From the NCBI RefSeq assembly GCF_004005945.1, contig NZ_SACS01000006.1, forward strand, positions 124,001-188,000: a DNA stretch of 64,000 bases, read 5' to 3'. Shown here piece after piece: positions 45,430 to 54,095 of the stretch. The stretch's first letter is position 1. Each line of letters begins with the position of its first letter. Below the pieces are notes generated by a model. It worked only from the letters and a program-made list of their open reading frames with translations. It was not told the DNA's origin and did not search any database. The DNA comes from Rheinheimera riviphila (GTDB lineage: Bacteria; Pseudomonadota; Gammaproteobacteria; Enterobacterales; Alteromonadaceae). The position numbers and the translations under genes were made by a program.

Positions 45430-46908
45430 ATGTATTTAGGTATCGATTTAGGAACTTCGGGCATCAAAGTCATCCTCCTTGGCCAAAATGGCAAGGTGCT
45501 GGACAGTGCCTCGGCGTCGCTGGTGGTCAGTCGCCCTTTGGCTTTATGGTCGGAACAAAACCCCGAAAATTGGTGGCAAGGATTACAGCAATGTCTCGAT
45601 CAGCTTCGTGCGCACCAGTCGCTGCAAGGCGTGCTGGCTATAGGTTTGGCCGGTCAAATGCACGGTGCTACTTTGCTTGATGCCGCCAATCAGGTGATTA
45701 GGCCAGCCATGTTATGGAATGACGGTCGCTCCTTTTTACAGTGTCAGCAACTGACTGCCGCAGTGCCAGAATTGCCCGAAATTACCGGTAATCTCGCGAT
45801 GCCGGGTTTTACCGCGCCAAAATTACTCTGGTTGCAGCAGCAAGAACCGGCCAATTTTGCGCGGGTCGCAAAAGTGCTTTTACCTAAAGATTATTTACGT
45901 TTTTGCTTAAGCGGCGATTTTGCGTCGGACCTGTCTGATTCGGCCGGTACTTTATGGCTGGATGTCGCCAAACGCGATTGGAGCGACAAAATGCTCGCAG
46001 CTTGTGGTTTAAGCCGCGCGCAGATGCCGAAACTTTATGAAGGTAATCAAATCACTGGCGTGTTACTGCCCGAATTAGCCAGCCGCTGGGGATTACCAAA
46101 CCAGCTGCCGATCATCGCCGGTGGCGGAGACAATGCGGCAGGCGCGGTGGGGGCCGGTATCGTCCAACCGGGTCAGGCGATGTTATCGCTCGGCACTTCC
46201 GGTGTGTATTTTGCGGTTAGTGACGGTTTTAAAGCGAACCCACAATCGGCGGTGCACAGTTTTTGTCACGCCTTGCCGAGCACCTGGCATTTGATGGCGG
46301 TGACGTTAAGCGCAGCAAGTTGTTTGCAATGGTATGCCGAGAGTCTGGCGCATCAACCTGTCGCCGATCTACTGGCTGAACTTGAAGCAAGGAGTGCCAG
46401 CAACAGCATCGATATCGCCAATGCGCCGCTGTTTTTACCCTATTTATCCGGCGAACGCACGCCGCATAACAACCCGAATGCGCAAGGTGTTTGGTTTGGT
46501 TTGACGCATGACAGCAATCGACCTGTGCTGACCTATTCAGTGCTGGAAGGCGTCAGTTTTGCGCTGGCGCAAGGCGCTGAAGCTTTGCATGATTCCGGTT
46601 TATTACCCACTGAAATCAACCTGATTGGCGGTGGTGCCAGAAGCGCGTATTGGCGGCAATTGCTGGCGGATGTGCTGAACCTGACGCTGACTTTCCGCGA
46701 AGGCGGCGAAGTAGGACCTGCGCTGGGAGCCGCACGGCTGGCGCGTTTGGCGATAGAGCCACAAACGCCGCTTGCTGAGATTTGCCCGCCGCCGCCTGTC
46801 GTGAGCCAACATCAGCCCGATCCACAGCGCCACGCCATGCTCGCTACTCGCTATCAGCGCTTTAAAACCCTGTATCAGACACTGGAACCGCATTTCCCTG
46901 CAGTGTGA
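45430..46908 (+). CDS. xylB: Xylulokinase
   Basis: This 492-residue FGGY-family kinase phosphorylates D-xylulose to xylulose 5-phosphate. The N-terminal phosphate-binding motif is GIDLGTSGIKV, followed by the conserved GLAGQMHGAT and, in the C-terminal domain, GGGDNAAGAVG and LIGGGARSAYWRQLLADV. The length matches E. coli XylB (484). It is divergent from xylR. xylA follows 122 bases later with its own operator-like site, so the two may have separate promoters. Confidence 0.95.
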   Translation: MYLGIDLGTSGIKVILLGQNGKVLDSASASLVVSRPLALWSEQNPENWWQGLQQCLDQLRAHQSLQGVLAIGLAGQMHGATLLDAANQVIRPAMLWNDGRSFLQCQQLTAAVPELPEITGNLAMPGFTAPKLLWLQQQEPANFARVAKVLLPKDYLRFCLSGDFASDLSDSAGTLWLDVAKRDWSDKMLAACGLSRAQMPKLYEGNQITGVLLPELASRWGLPNQLPIIAGGGDNAAGAVGAGIVQPGQAMLSLGTSGVYFAVSDGFKANPQSAVHSFCHALPSTWHLMAVTLSAASCLQWYAESLAHQPVADLLAELEARSASNSIDIANAPLFLPYLSGERTPHNNPNAQGVWFGLTHDSNRPVLTYSVLEGVSFALAQGAEALHDSGLLPTEINLIGGGARSAYWRQLLADVLNLTLTFREGGEVGPALGAARLARLAIEPQTPLAEICPPPPVVSQHQPDPQRHAMLATRYQRFKTLYQTLEPHFPAV

Positions 46909-46944
46909 TGAGTTAACGCTGACGAAAAGCACAAGGTTGCTCTG

Positions 46945-46960
46945 AAAAAACATAATTGTG
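46945..46960 (+). promoter_or_regulatory. Candidate XylR operator before xylA
   Basis: AAAAAACATAATTGTG lies 70 bases before the xylA start. It closely resembles the AACATAATTG stretch that I recall from the E. coli xylA promoter, and shares the core CATAATTNTG with the sites at 45344 and 52406. Confidence 0.55.
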
Positions 46961-47030
46961 CTTAAAGCCAGCAATGCCCAACATGATTACAACAGCAGTC
47001 GTAGGTATTCGCAGGTAAAAGGAGAGCAGT

Positions 47031-48350
47031 GTGGCTCAGTATTTTGATCAAGTTAGTAAAATCGCATTTGAAGGCGCCGACAGCAGTAACCCGCTGGCGT
47101 TTAAGCATTACAACGCGCAGGAAAAAATTCTCGGAAAAACCATGGCCGAACATTTGCGGATGGCCGCTTGTTACTGGCACAACTTCTGTTGGAATGGTCA
47201 AGACGTGTTTGGTCAGCCAACCTTTAACCGGCCATGGCTGGAAGCTGGCGATGCGATGACGCAAGCGAAACACAAAGCGGATGTCGCTTTTGAATTCTTC
47301 AGCAAACTGACCATTCCGTATTATTGTTTCCACGACATCGATGTCGCGCCGGAAGGCAACAGCATTAAAGAATACATCAACAATTTCGCGGCGATGGTCG
47401 ATGTACTGGAGCAAAAACAAGCCGAAACTGGCGTTAAATTGTTGTGGGGCACCGCCAATTTATTCAGCAATCCACGTTATGCGGCAGGCGCAGCGACCAA
47501 CCCGGATCCGGAAGTATTTAGCTACGGCGTGACACAGGTTTTCCACGCCATGAACGCCACTAAAAAACTCGGCGGCGAGAATTATGTGTTGTGGGGCGGT
47601 CGTGAAGGTTACGAAAGCTTGCTCAATACTGACTTACGGCAGGAGCGGGCGCAGCTGGGTCGGTTTATGCAAATGGTGGTCGAGCACAAGCATAAAATCG
47701 GCTTTAAAGGCGCCTTGTTGATTGAGCCAAAACCACAAGAGCCAACCAAACATCAATACGATTATGACTCGGCGACAGTGTACGGTTTCCTGAAACAATT
47801 TGGTCTGGAAAACGAATTCCGGGTCAATATCGAAGCCAACCACGCTACGTTGGCCGGTCACTCGTTCCATCATGAAGTGGCGACCGCCATCTCGCTGGGC
47901 ATTTTTGGCAGTATCGATGCCAACCGCGGCGACGCGCAAAATGGCTGGGATACCGACCAATTCCCGAACAGCGTCGAAGAGTTAAGTCTGGTGATGTACG
48001 AAATTCTGAAAGCCGGTGGTTTTTCGACCGGTGGTTATAATTTCGACGCCAAATTACGCCGCCAAAGTGTCGACCGTAATGATTTATTCCACGGTCATAT
48101 CGGCGGTATGGATCACTTAGCGATGGCGCTCAAACGCGCGGCCATGCTGGTGGAAAAAGACTTCCTTGGTGAAGCCGTGGCGAAACGTTACGCTGGCTGG
48201 AGCAACAAACTCGGTCAGGCGATTCAAAGTGGTGAACATTCGTTGCAATCGCTGGCAGCGTTAGTCGAGCGCGAGCAATTCAGTCCAAAACCAGTCAGTG
48301 GCCGCCAGGAACTGCTGGAAAATCAGGTCAATCTGGTGCTGTTCCGTTAA
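47031..48350 (+). CDS. xylA: Xylose isomerase
   Basis: This 439-residue enzyme of the long (class II) xylose isomerase type converts D-xylose to D-xylulose. H101 and D104 in CFHDIDVAP are at the same positions as the catalytic pair of E. coli XylA. The signature WGGREGYE and the metal-binding [20 protein letters not shown] region are present. The start is GTG 47031 with GGAGAG 4 bases upstream. A strong terminator follows at 48405-48426. Confidence 0.97.
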   Translation: MAQYFDQVSKIAFEGADSSNPLAFKHYNAQEKILGKTMAEHLRMAACYWHNFCWNGQDVFGQPTFNRPWLEAGDAMTQAKHKADVAFEFFSKLTIPYYCFHDIDVAPEGNSIKEYINNFAAMVDVLEQKQAETGVKLLWGTANLFSNPRYAAGAATNPDPEVFSYGVTQVFHAMNATKKLGGENYVLWGGREGYESLLNTDLRQERAQLGRFMQMVVEHKHKIGFKGALLIEPKPQEPTKHQYDYDSATVYGFLKQFGLENEFRVNIEANHATLAGHSFHHEVATAISLGIFGSIDANRGDAQNGWDTDQFPNSVEELSLVMYEILKAGGFSTGGYNFDAKLRRQSVDRNDLFHGHIGGMDHLAMALKRAAMLVEKDFLGEAVAKRYAGWSNKLGQAIQSGEHSLQSLAALVEREQFSPKPVSGRQELLENQVNLVLFR

Positions 48351-48404
48351 CGATAAAGTTAAGTGCGTCCTTAAAGATTTTTTACGCTCCCGTTGTCCTG
48401 TGTT

Positions 48405-48426
48405 GCCCGGCTTGCCGGGCTTTTTT
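48405..48426 (+). terminator. Rho-independent terminator after xylA
   Basis: GCCCGGC and GCCGGGC form a 7-pair stem with a minimal loop, followed by six T residues. It ends the xylBA transcript. Confidence 0.9.
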
Positions 48427-48459
48427 ATCGATGTTGATTAAAGTGCCAACCGAACACCT

Positions 48460-48557
48460 GTCGGATGGCACGCTTCGCGTTTATCCGACCTACATTTTTA
48501 TATTCAAAACAAAGTGTTATTTTCAAAGTAGGTGCGATAAGCGCAGCGCCATCGCAC
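48460..48557. repeat. REP-like pair of hairpins
   Basis: GTCGGAT (48460-48466) pairs with ATCCGAC (48483-48489). GTGCGAT (48532-48538) pairs with ATCGCAC (48551-48557). Loops carry CGCTTCGCG- and GCGCAGCGC-type sequence, and the two hairpins are flanked on their inner sides by complementary CCTAC/GTAGG. This is the layout of enterobacterial-type BIMEs. Confidence 0.6.
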
Positions 48558-48562
48558 ATATT

Positions 48563-48907
48563 TCAAAACAACAAATTCAGCTCAAACAGCAATTTGCGCA
48601 GGCTTTGCCGGCTATCCATCACCAGCAATAATTCAATACGTTGCTCGGCTTCATTGACCCGATAAAACAACAGATTGTGTTTATCGAGCTGCCATTGGCG
48701 GTAGTCGGGAATGCCAAGCGCTAGTAAACGTTCACTGATCGGTGCCAGCTCCGGTTGTGCGGGCAACTGTTGGCTGATTTGTTGTTTGATGGCAGTGAGC
48801 GTTGCTGTTGCCAGCGGTTCACCAAAAGCCGTCGTCAAAAAGGCTTTGAGCCGCTGCAACGAAAGCTTAAACAGCGGCGAAGCGACAATGTGATAAAGGT
48901 TACTCAA
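48563..48907 (-). CDS. ParE/RelE-family toxin
   Basis: This 114-residue basic protein is predicted to have the RelE/ParE fold, with NLLFYRVNEAEQRIELLLVMDSRQSL near the C-terminus as the usual central strands and RQSLRKLLFELNLLF as the tail. The antitoxin gene lies upstream and overlaps it by 8 bases, the normal order. ParE-type members poison gyrase; RelE-type members cut mRNA. The target cannot be decided from sequence alone. It lies inside the xylose locus but is not functionally linked to it. Confidence 0.78.
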   Translation of the reverse strand: MSNLYHIVASPLFKLSLQRLKAFLTTAFGEPLATATLTAIKQQISQQLPAQPELAPISERLLALGIPDYRQWQLDKHNLLFYRVNEAEQRIELLLVMDSRQSLRKLLFELNLLF

Positions 48908-49124
48908 AGGCTTGTTCCAGACTTAACGAAGCCGATTGCAGCGATTTTTCTGATAGTTTCAGAATTTTCAGCAAGGCTAACGTTTCCTGAGCGAAGGTGT
49001 AATCGTCGTACGACTGCACCACAAAGGCTGGTTTGCCATTTTTGGTGATCAGCAGCTCTTCATGCAATTCCAGCGTATTGGCATGCTCTTTCAAATAGGT
49101 AATAGTTTCGGTTTGCATAGCCAC
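48900..49124 (-). CDS. Phd/YefM-type antitoxin
   Basis: This 74-residue protein has the Phd/YefM opening (ETITYLKEHANTLELHEELLITKNGKPAFVVQSYDDY), where the N-terminal domain binds DNA and dimerises. The C-terminal helix would wrap the toxin. It is the first gene of the pair, which is likely autoregulated. The start may be the ATG at 49124 or the one two codons later. Confidence 0.82.
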   Translation of the reverse strand: MAMQTETITYLKEHANTLELHEELLITKNGKPAFVVQSYDDYTFAQETLALLKILKLSEKSLQSASLSLEQAFE

Positions 49125-49341
49125 CTCTAAAAAGTCTTTTTGCAGGTTGTTGCAGTCTGGCAGAACAATTTAGGTATTTCCAGCGATAGCTACGGTTTTT
49201 GTTGTTGGGACTCATTCGATGCAGGATTTGATCAGACTTTTTTGGAAGTCAGCAAGTCGACGTGCGCCATACCAACTCGGATTTGGCGCGATAATTTATG
49301 GGGCACTGGTTGAATCAAACAGCGCCGAAACAAGCTGTAAT

Positions 49342-49578
49342 TTAGCCTTTTGTCCAAGCAATCTCGACACCGTCGCTCTCACCAACAGCTTGTTGTAACA
49401 GGCTAATTAGATGTGAGGAGCCGCCATTTTCAGCCAACATATCAATAGTATCCAGGCAGATAAAATAATCGGTATCGGCTTTGTGTTCTTCTTCCAATTG
49501 GTCAATCAGCACTTGTAAATCACGTTCTTCAACAGTGCCAAGATAAGTGCCGGTGTCCTTGAGTGTTAACGAAATCAT
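49342..49578 (-). CDS. Small acidic conserved-looking protein
   Basis: This 78-residue protein has ATG 49578, with AGGA 8 bases upstream; the frame is open to 49650. It is acidic with the stretch LIDQLEEEHKADTDYFICLDTIDML. I do not recognise a function. It stands alone between the toxin-antitoxin pair and the epimerase gene, on the same strand as both. About 215 bases on each side show no gene. Confidence 0.65.
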   Translation of the reverse strand: MISLTLKDTGTYLGTVEERDLQVLIDQLEEEHKADTDYFICLDTIDMLAENGGSSHLISLLQQAVGESDGVEIAWTKG

Positions 49579-49794
49579 AAAGCATCCTTTTTTGTCGGTG
49601 AATGTTCTGCCGTTTATTGCGACAGAGGGTGGTGATGGAAATACCGGCAATCAGGTGGGTTTGCTGCCAGTTTGCAACGCTAAATTAAACTGATTTTAAC
49701 CGGAGTTCAATTACAGGCTGTTCACTGACAGACGTTTAAGGTGCTGTTCGCGGATGCTCATTGACCTCCGCATCGAGATCCAAAACTTTCACCA

Positions 49795-50814
49795 TCATCG
49801 AGACTCTTTGCTTAACCAATAGCAAATCTTCGCACTAAAGGGCTGATCCGGGCGGGTGAACTGGAATGGGAAACATTTTTGGTTGGGGGAATCCGGGAAA
49901 AACTGTGGCTCCAGGCAAATGCCCTGACGGGGTTGGAAGGCGCCGCTTAAGTGGTCGCCGGTGTAGACTTGCAGGCCGGGATAATCGGAGCTGACGCCGA
50001 GGGTGAGCAGGCCGTCGGGGCTGGTGAGCTCGGCGGTTTGTTGTTGCAGATTGCCGTGCACCACAAAGTTGTGGTCCAGCTGCAACTCGCCAATCGCCTG
50101 GCGCTGACAGAAATCATAAGCGCTGCCACTGACTTTGCGCAGTTGGCCGGTCGGAATATTCTGGGCGTCGACTTCGGCATAATATGCGGCGTGCAGCTGC
50201 AGCAAATGGTTATTGATGGACTTGGCTGACGTGTTACTGACGTGCTCATCCGGTGTCGCTGCAGGTTGCGCTGGCGCCGCCAGATTAAAATAGGGGTGTA
50301 AGGTCGGGCCTATTAACGTCGGCCGGCTGCTGCTGGCTTGTAGCTCCACGGTTAAACAGCTTTGTTGCAACACCACGCCATCGGCCCTGGTCACGGAGGT
50401 TGGTTCCGACAACCGGTAACTCACCTGAAAATGACTGGGGCCGGGATAGCCGTTATGGCCGTCGGCCAGTTCGCAAGTCAGTACTACTGCATTGCTTTGC
50501 AGTTGCTGTAGCGTCCACTCTTGCTGCTGCAAGCCCTGTTCGCCGCCGTGCAAATGATGTGGGCCTTCATTTTGTTGTAGCTGGAACTGCTGCTGATCGA
50601 TGGTGATTTTGCCCTGACCAATGCGGTTGGCATAAGGGCCGACCAGCGCGCCCAGATAGCTGCGGTCATGCCGGTATTGCTGCGGCTCTGGGTAGCTTAA
50701 AATCAGTTCGCGCCGCTGGTTGCCAACCAGTGTCGACCAACGGTGCATCGTGGCGCCGTGGGCTAAAATCACCAGCTCGTCACCAGCCTGATTATGTAAC
50801 TGAAATAGCTGCAT
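49795..50814 (-). CDS. Aldose 1-epimerase (mutarotase)
   Basis: This 339-residue GalM-like protein interconverts alpha and beta anomers of free sugars. Recognisable segments are LGALVGPYANRIGQGKITID, EGPHHLHGGEQGLQQQEW, the catalytic His region IGPTLHPYFNLAAP, and near the C-terminus GICLEPQFFPDSPN with the catalytic Glu. GGGAG lies 8 bases before the ATG. It is the second gene after a sugar-porter transporter, so it probably feeds the right xylose anomer to xylose isomerase. Confidence 0.9.
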   Translation of the reverse strand: MQLFQLHNQAGDELVILAHGATMHRWSTLVGNQRRELILSYPEPQQYRHDRSYLGALVGPYANRIGQGKITIDQQQFQLQQNEGPHHLHGGEQGLQQQEWTLQQLQSNAVVLTCELADGHNGYPGPSHFQVSYRLSEPTSVTRADGVVLQQSCLTVELQASSSRPTLIGPTLHPYFNLAAPAQPAATPDEHVSNTSAKSINNHLLQLHAAYYAEVDAQNIPTGQLRKVSGSAYDFCQRQAIGELQLDHNFVVHGNLQQQTAELTSPDGLLTLGVSSDYPGLQVYTGDHLSGAFQPRQGICLEPQFFPDSPNQKCFPFQFTRPDQPFSAKICYWLSKESR

Positions 50815-50847
50815 CTATGTGCTCCCGGGCTTTGGCCTGGCTGATGG

Positions 50848-52332
50848 TTAGCCCTGCATCTGTTCCAGTTCGGTGCCTTTGGTTTCATGTACCATGCTCA
50901 CCACAAACCAAATCGATAGCAGTGCGCCGAGCGTATACAGGCCATAAGCACCAGCTAAACCAACACTCGCCAACAAGAGCGGAAAGGTCATGGTGATCAG
51001 GAAGTTACACACCCATTGCGACAGACCGCTAACCGCAAGTCCAACACCGCGCAGCTGATTCGGGAACATTTCGCCCAGCATCACCCACATCACCGGGCCC
51101 CAGGACAGGTTAAAAAAGAACACATAAGCATTGGCACTCACCAGCGCCACGATGCCCCAGTCGCCCATCAGCAAATTGCCCGCTGCATCCTGGTTTGCAT
51201 TTAAAAATGCCAGTACCATCAGCGCTAAAGTCACCGTCATGCCCACTGAGCCCCATTTTAGCAGCGGCTTGCGACCTATTTTATCAATCACCAGCAAGGT
51301 GAAAACACAGGCTGCGATGCTGATACCGCCGCTGATCACGTTAATAAACAAGGCGTCAGCTTCTGAAAAACCCACTGCTTGCCACAGCACCGCGCCGTAA
51401 TAAAACACCACATTAATACCGACCAGTTGCTGAAAGCTGGCAAGACCAATACCGACCCAGACAATCTTTCTCAGCTTGCCAGGCTTGGCAGCTGGATCTG
51501 CGCTATCTGCCGGATTGAGTAAATCTGCTAGTTTCGGTGGATGATCGGTATTAAGCGATTGTTGAATTTCACTCAGTTTGCGGCTGGCAGCGCTGGCGCC
51601 GTATAAGCGGGTGAGTACCTTGCCGGCATCGGCTGTACGACCGCGCAGCACCAGATAACGTGGGCTTTCCGGAATAAATAACAACATCACTAAAAACAAG
51701 CAGGCTGGTAGCAACTCGACCCAGAACATCCAGCGCCAGGCTTCGAAATCCAGCCATAACATGGCGGTAGAGGCACCCGCATAATTGGCTAGGAGGTAAT
51801 TGCTGACAAAAGCGATGAACAAGCCAAAGATGATAGCGATTTGCTGCAAAGTGGTGAGCATGCCGCGATAGCGCGCTGGGGCAACTTCACAAATATAGGC
51901 CGGAGTGATCACGGAAGCCGCGCCAACTGCTAAGCCGCCGAGCACCCGGTAAATCACAAATTCAAGTGAGGTGACCGCAATCCCCGAACCCCAGGCGCTG
52001 ATGATAAACAGCACTGCCGAAACCAGCAAAATAGTGCGACGACCGCTGATATCGGCCCAGCGTCCGGCGAAAAAGGCGCCGACCGCACAGCCGAGCAACA
52101 TACTGGCGACGTTAAAACCAGTGCCAACACTTTGTGAATTAAACGCCTGTTGCAAGCCGTCAACAGTACCGTTGATGACGCCGCTATCAAAACCAAACAA
52201 AAATCCGCCGATAGTGGCGACCAGACTGATAAACAAAATAAACATTTTATTTTCTGCCTGATGTTCGGCGGCTGCGTCAGCTGGTGTGGTTGGCGATCCG
52301 GCTTGTGCTGGGTCTGATATTGAGGATTGCAA
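50848..52332 (-). CDS. Sugar-porter MFS symporter (XylE-like)
   Basis: This 494-residue transporter has twelve helices and sugar-porter motifs: GRWADISGRR in loop 2-3, PESPRYLVLRGR in the central loop, IDKIGRKPLL in loop 8-9, and QQLVGINVVFYYGA in helix 7. It should import a monosaccharide, most likely xylose, with protons. The ATG at 52332 has GGAG 6 bases upstream; the frame is open to 52371. It is followed by the epimerase gene in one operon, divergent from the GPH transporter operon. Confidence 0.88.
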   Translation of the reverse strand: MQSSISDPAQAGSPTTPADAAAEHQAENKMFILFISLVATIGGFLFGFDSGVINGTVDGLQQAFNSQSVGTGFNVASMLLGCAVGAFFAGRWADISGRRTILLVSAVLFIISAWGSGIAVTSLEFVIYRVLGGLAVGAASVITPAYICEVAPARYRGMLTTLQQIAIIFGLFIAFVSNYLLANYAGASTAMLWLDFEAWRWMFWVELLPACLFLVMLLFIPESPRYLVLRGRTADAGKVLTRLYGASAASRKLSEIQQSLNTDHPPKLADLLNPADSADPAAKPGKLRKIVWVGIGLASFQQLVGINVVFYYGAVLWQAVGFSEADALFINVISGGISIAACVFTLLVIDKIGRKPLLKWGSVGMTVTLALMVLAFLNANQDAAGNLLMGDWGIVALVSANAYVFFFNLSWGPVMWVMLGEMFPNQLRGVGLAVSGLSQWVCNFLITMTFPLLLASVGLAGAYGLYTLGALLSIWFVVSMVHETKGTELEQMQG

Positions 52333-52405
52333 CATAGTGGCTCCATTGGGGGTTGCTCTGAATTGCAGCATATGTGTAATTTGGTCGCAAAACAGCTGGC
52401 TTGTT

Positions 52406-52421
52406 AAAAAACATAATTCTG
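52406..52421 (+). promoter_or_regulatory. Candidate XylR operator between two transporter operons
   Basis: AAAAAACATAATTCTG shares 15 of 16 bases with the site before xylA. It lies 74 bases before the XylE-like start and 180 bases before the GPH transporter start, so it could serve both divergent operons. Confidence 0.55.
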
Positions 52422-52476
52422 GCAGTACATTACGTTAATTCGCCAAAGCGGCTGGCGCGTTATGGTATGGCCTTAA

Positions 52477-52528
52477 AATTGAAGACAGCCACAAATGTGT
52501 GGCGTGGGCATGAGACCCAGGACAGCCA
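52477..52528. repeat. Two diverged copies of the GGACAGCCA repeat core
   Basis: AATTGAAGACAGCCA (52477-52491) and GACCCAGGACAGCCA (52514-52528) share the ACAGCCA end with the exact copy at 63511-63525 and the three copies in the permease/peptidase gene. They lie upstream of the GPH transporter gene. Confidence 0.6.
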
Positions 52529-52602
52529 CCAAATCCAGTCGACCCGATTGGTACAACTTTAAGCAACAACATAAAAACAATAACAACAGCAGGCAGGAAC
52601 AG

Positions 52603-54090
52603 ATGCAAACAGAAGTACATAAACTCTCGGTCACCGAAAAAATTGGCTACAGCCTGGGCGACCTCGCTGCCAATCTGATTTTTCAGACGTTGATGACCTT
52701 TCTGGCGTTTTTTTACACCGACGTCTATCAAATTCCGCCGGCCGCTGCCGCCACTATTATTTTTACCGGTGGTTTAATTGGCGCCTGTTTTAATCCGATC
52801 ATGGGGATTATTGCTGACCGCACCCAAACGCGTTGGGGCAAGTTTCGGCCCTGGATTTTATGGACATCCATACCTTTTGGCGTGATTGCCCTGCTGGCCT
52901 TCAGTACGCCGGATTTTGGCCCTGATGGCAAAATCATTTATGCCTTTATTACTTACGTGCTTCTTGTGCTGGTTTATTCAGCCAATAACCTGCCGTACTC
53001 GGCGCTCAGCGGCGTGTTAACCGGCAGTATGGCCGATCGCAATAGTTTGTCGGCGTATCGTTTTGTCGCGGTGATGGTGGCGCAATTTATCATTCAGGCG
53101 CTGTTGCTACCGCTGGTGCTTATTTTGGGCGATGGCGATAAAGCTGTGGGTTTTGAAAACACCATGACCTTGTTTGCCTGGGTTGGCATCGTGTTTTTCC
53201 TGATCACTTTTATCACCACCAAAGAGCGGGTGAAAACCATTTCCGGCCAAACTTCCAGTATCCGGCAGGATGTCAGCGACCTTTTGAAAAACCGGCCCTG
53301 GCTGATCATGCTCATTCTGACCGTGCTGGTGTTTATCACCCTGGCGTTAAAAGGCGGCATGTATATTTTCTATTTCGAAAACTATTTAAGTGAGCAGCAG
53401 GTCGCGGTTTTTCTGGAAGATATTGGCTTTAACAGTTTTATTCTGGCGCTAAATAGCGGTTTAACCAGCATGGGTTTAACCGAGTTTTTGTGGCCAAAAG
53501 ACGCCGCGACTTCGGGTTTTAGCTTATTTAATGCCGGCGGCATTATCTGCATGATTATTGGTATTGGTTTTTCCAAACCCTTAGCCGACCGTTTTGGTAA
53601 ACGTGATGTGTTTGCGGTGGCGTTGTTTATTTCCACCTTGTTTATTCTGGCGTTTTATCTGTTTCCATCTGATGCCATTGGCATGGTGTTCTTGTCGCAA
53701 ATTCTGCATGGCTTTTTCTATGGCATCACCATTCCGCTGCTCTGGGCGATGATTGCCGATGTGGCCGATTATTCGGAATGGAAAAACAACCGTCGCGCCA
53801 CCGCCATTATTTTCTCGGCGATGATTTTTGGCCTGAAATTGGGGTTATCGATTGGCGGCGCCTTGGTCGCTGGCATTTTGGCGCAGGTTGGTTACGACGC
53901 GCAGCTGGCAGCGCAATCCCCGGAAACCATCCATGGCATCAAACTCTCAGTCAGCCTGTATGCGTCACTGCCGTTTTTATTGGGCGTCGGCTGTGTGTGC
54001 CTGTATGAGATTAATAAACATAAAGAAACCCAAATCGAGCAGGCGCTGAACGAGCGTCGATCTGCTGCCGGTTTGGCGCAAGTGGAGTAA
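52603..54090 (+). CDS. GPH-family oligosaccharide symporter
   Basis: This 495-residue transporter is of the glycoside-pentoside-hexuronide:cation symporter family, with twelve helices. Typical segments are EKIGYSLGDLAANLIFQTL, the MGIIADRTQTRWGKFRPWIL loop and MIADVADYSEWKNNRRATAI. The ATG at 52603 has AGGA 4 bases upstream; the open frame begins at 52495. Family members next to intracellular GH43 enzymes import xylo-oligosaccharides. The downstream GH43 gene begins 5 bases after the stop. Confidence 0.9.
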   Translation: MQTEVHKLSVTEKIGYSLGDLAANLIFQTLMTFLAFFYTDVYQIPPAAAATIIFTGGLIGACFNPIMGIIADRTQTRWGKFRPWILWTSIPFGVIALLAFSTPDFGPDGKIIYAFITYVLLVLVYSANNLPYSALSGVLTGSMADRNSLSAYRFVAVMVAQFIIQALLLPLVLILGDGDKAVGFENTMTLFAWVGIVFFLITFITTKERVKTISGQTSSIRQDVSDLLKNRPWLIMLILTVLVFITLALKGGMYIFYFENYLSEQQVAVFLEDIGFNSFILALNSGLTSMGLTEFLWPKDAATSGFSLFNAGGIICMIIGIGFSKPLADRFGKRDVFAVALFISTLFILAFYLFPSDAIGMVFLSQILHGFFYGITIPLLWAMIADVADYSEWKNNRRATAIIFSAMIFGLKLGLSIGGALVAGILAQVGYDAQLAAQSPETIHGIKLSVSLYASLPFLLGVGCVCLYEINKHKETQIEQALNERRSAAGLAQVE

Positions 54091-54095
54091 GGGTG

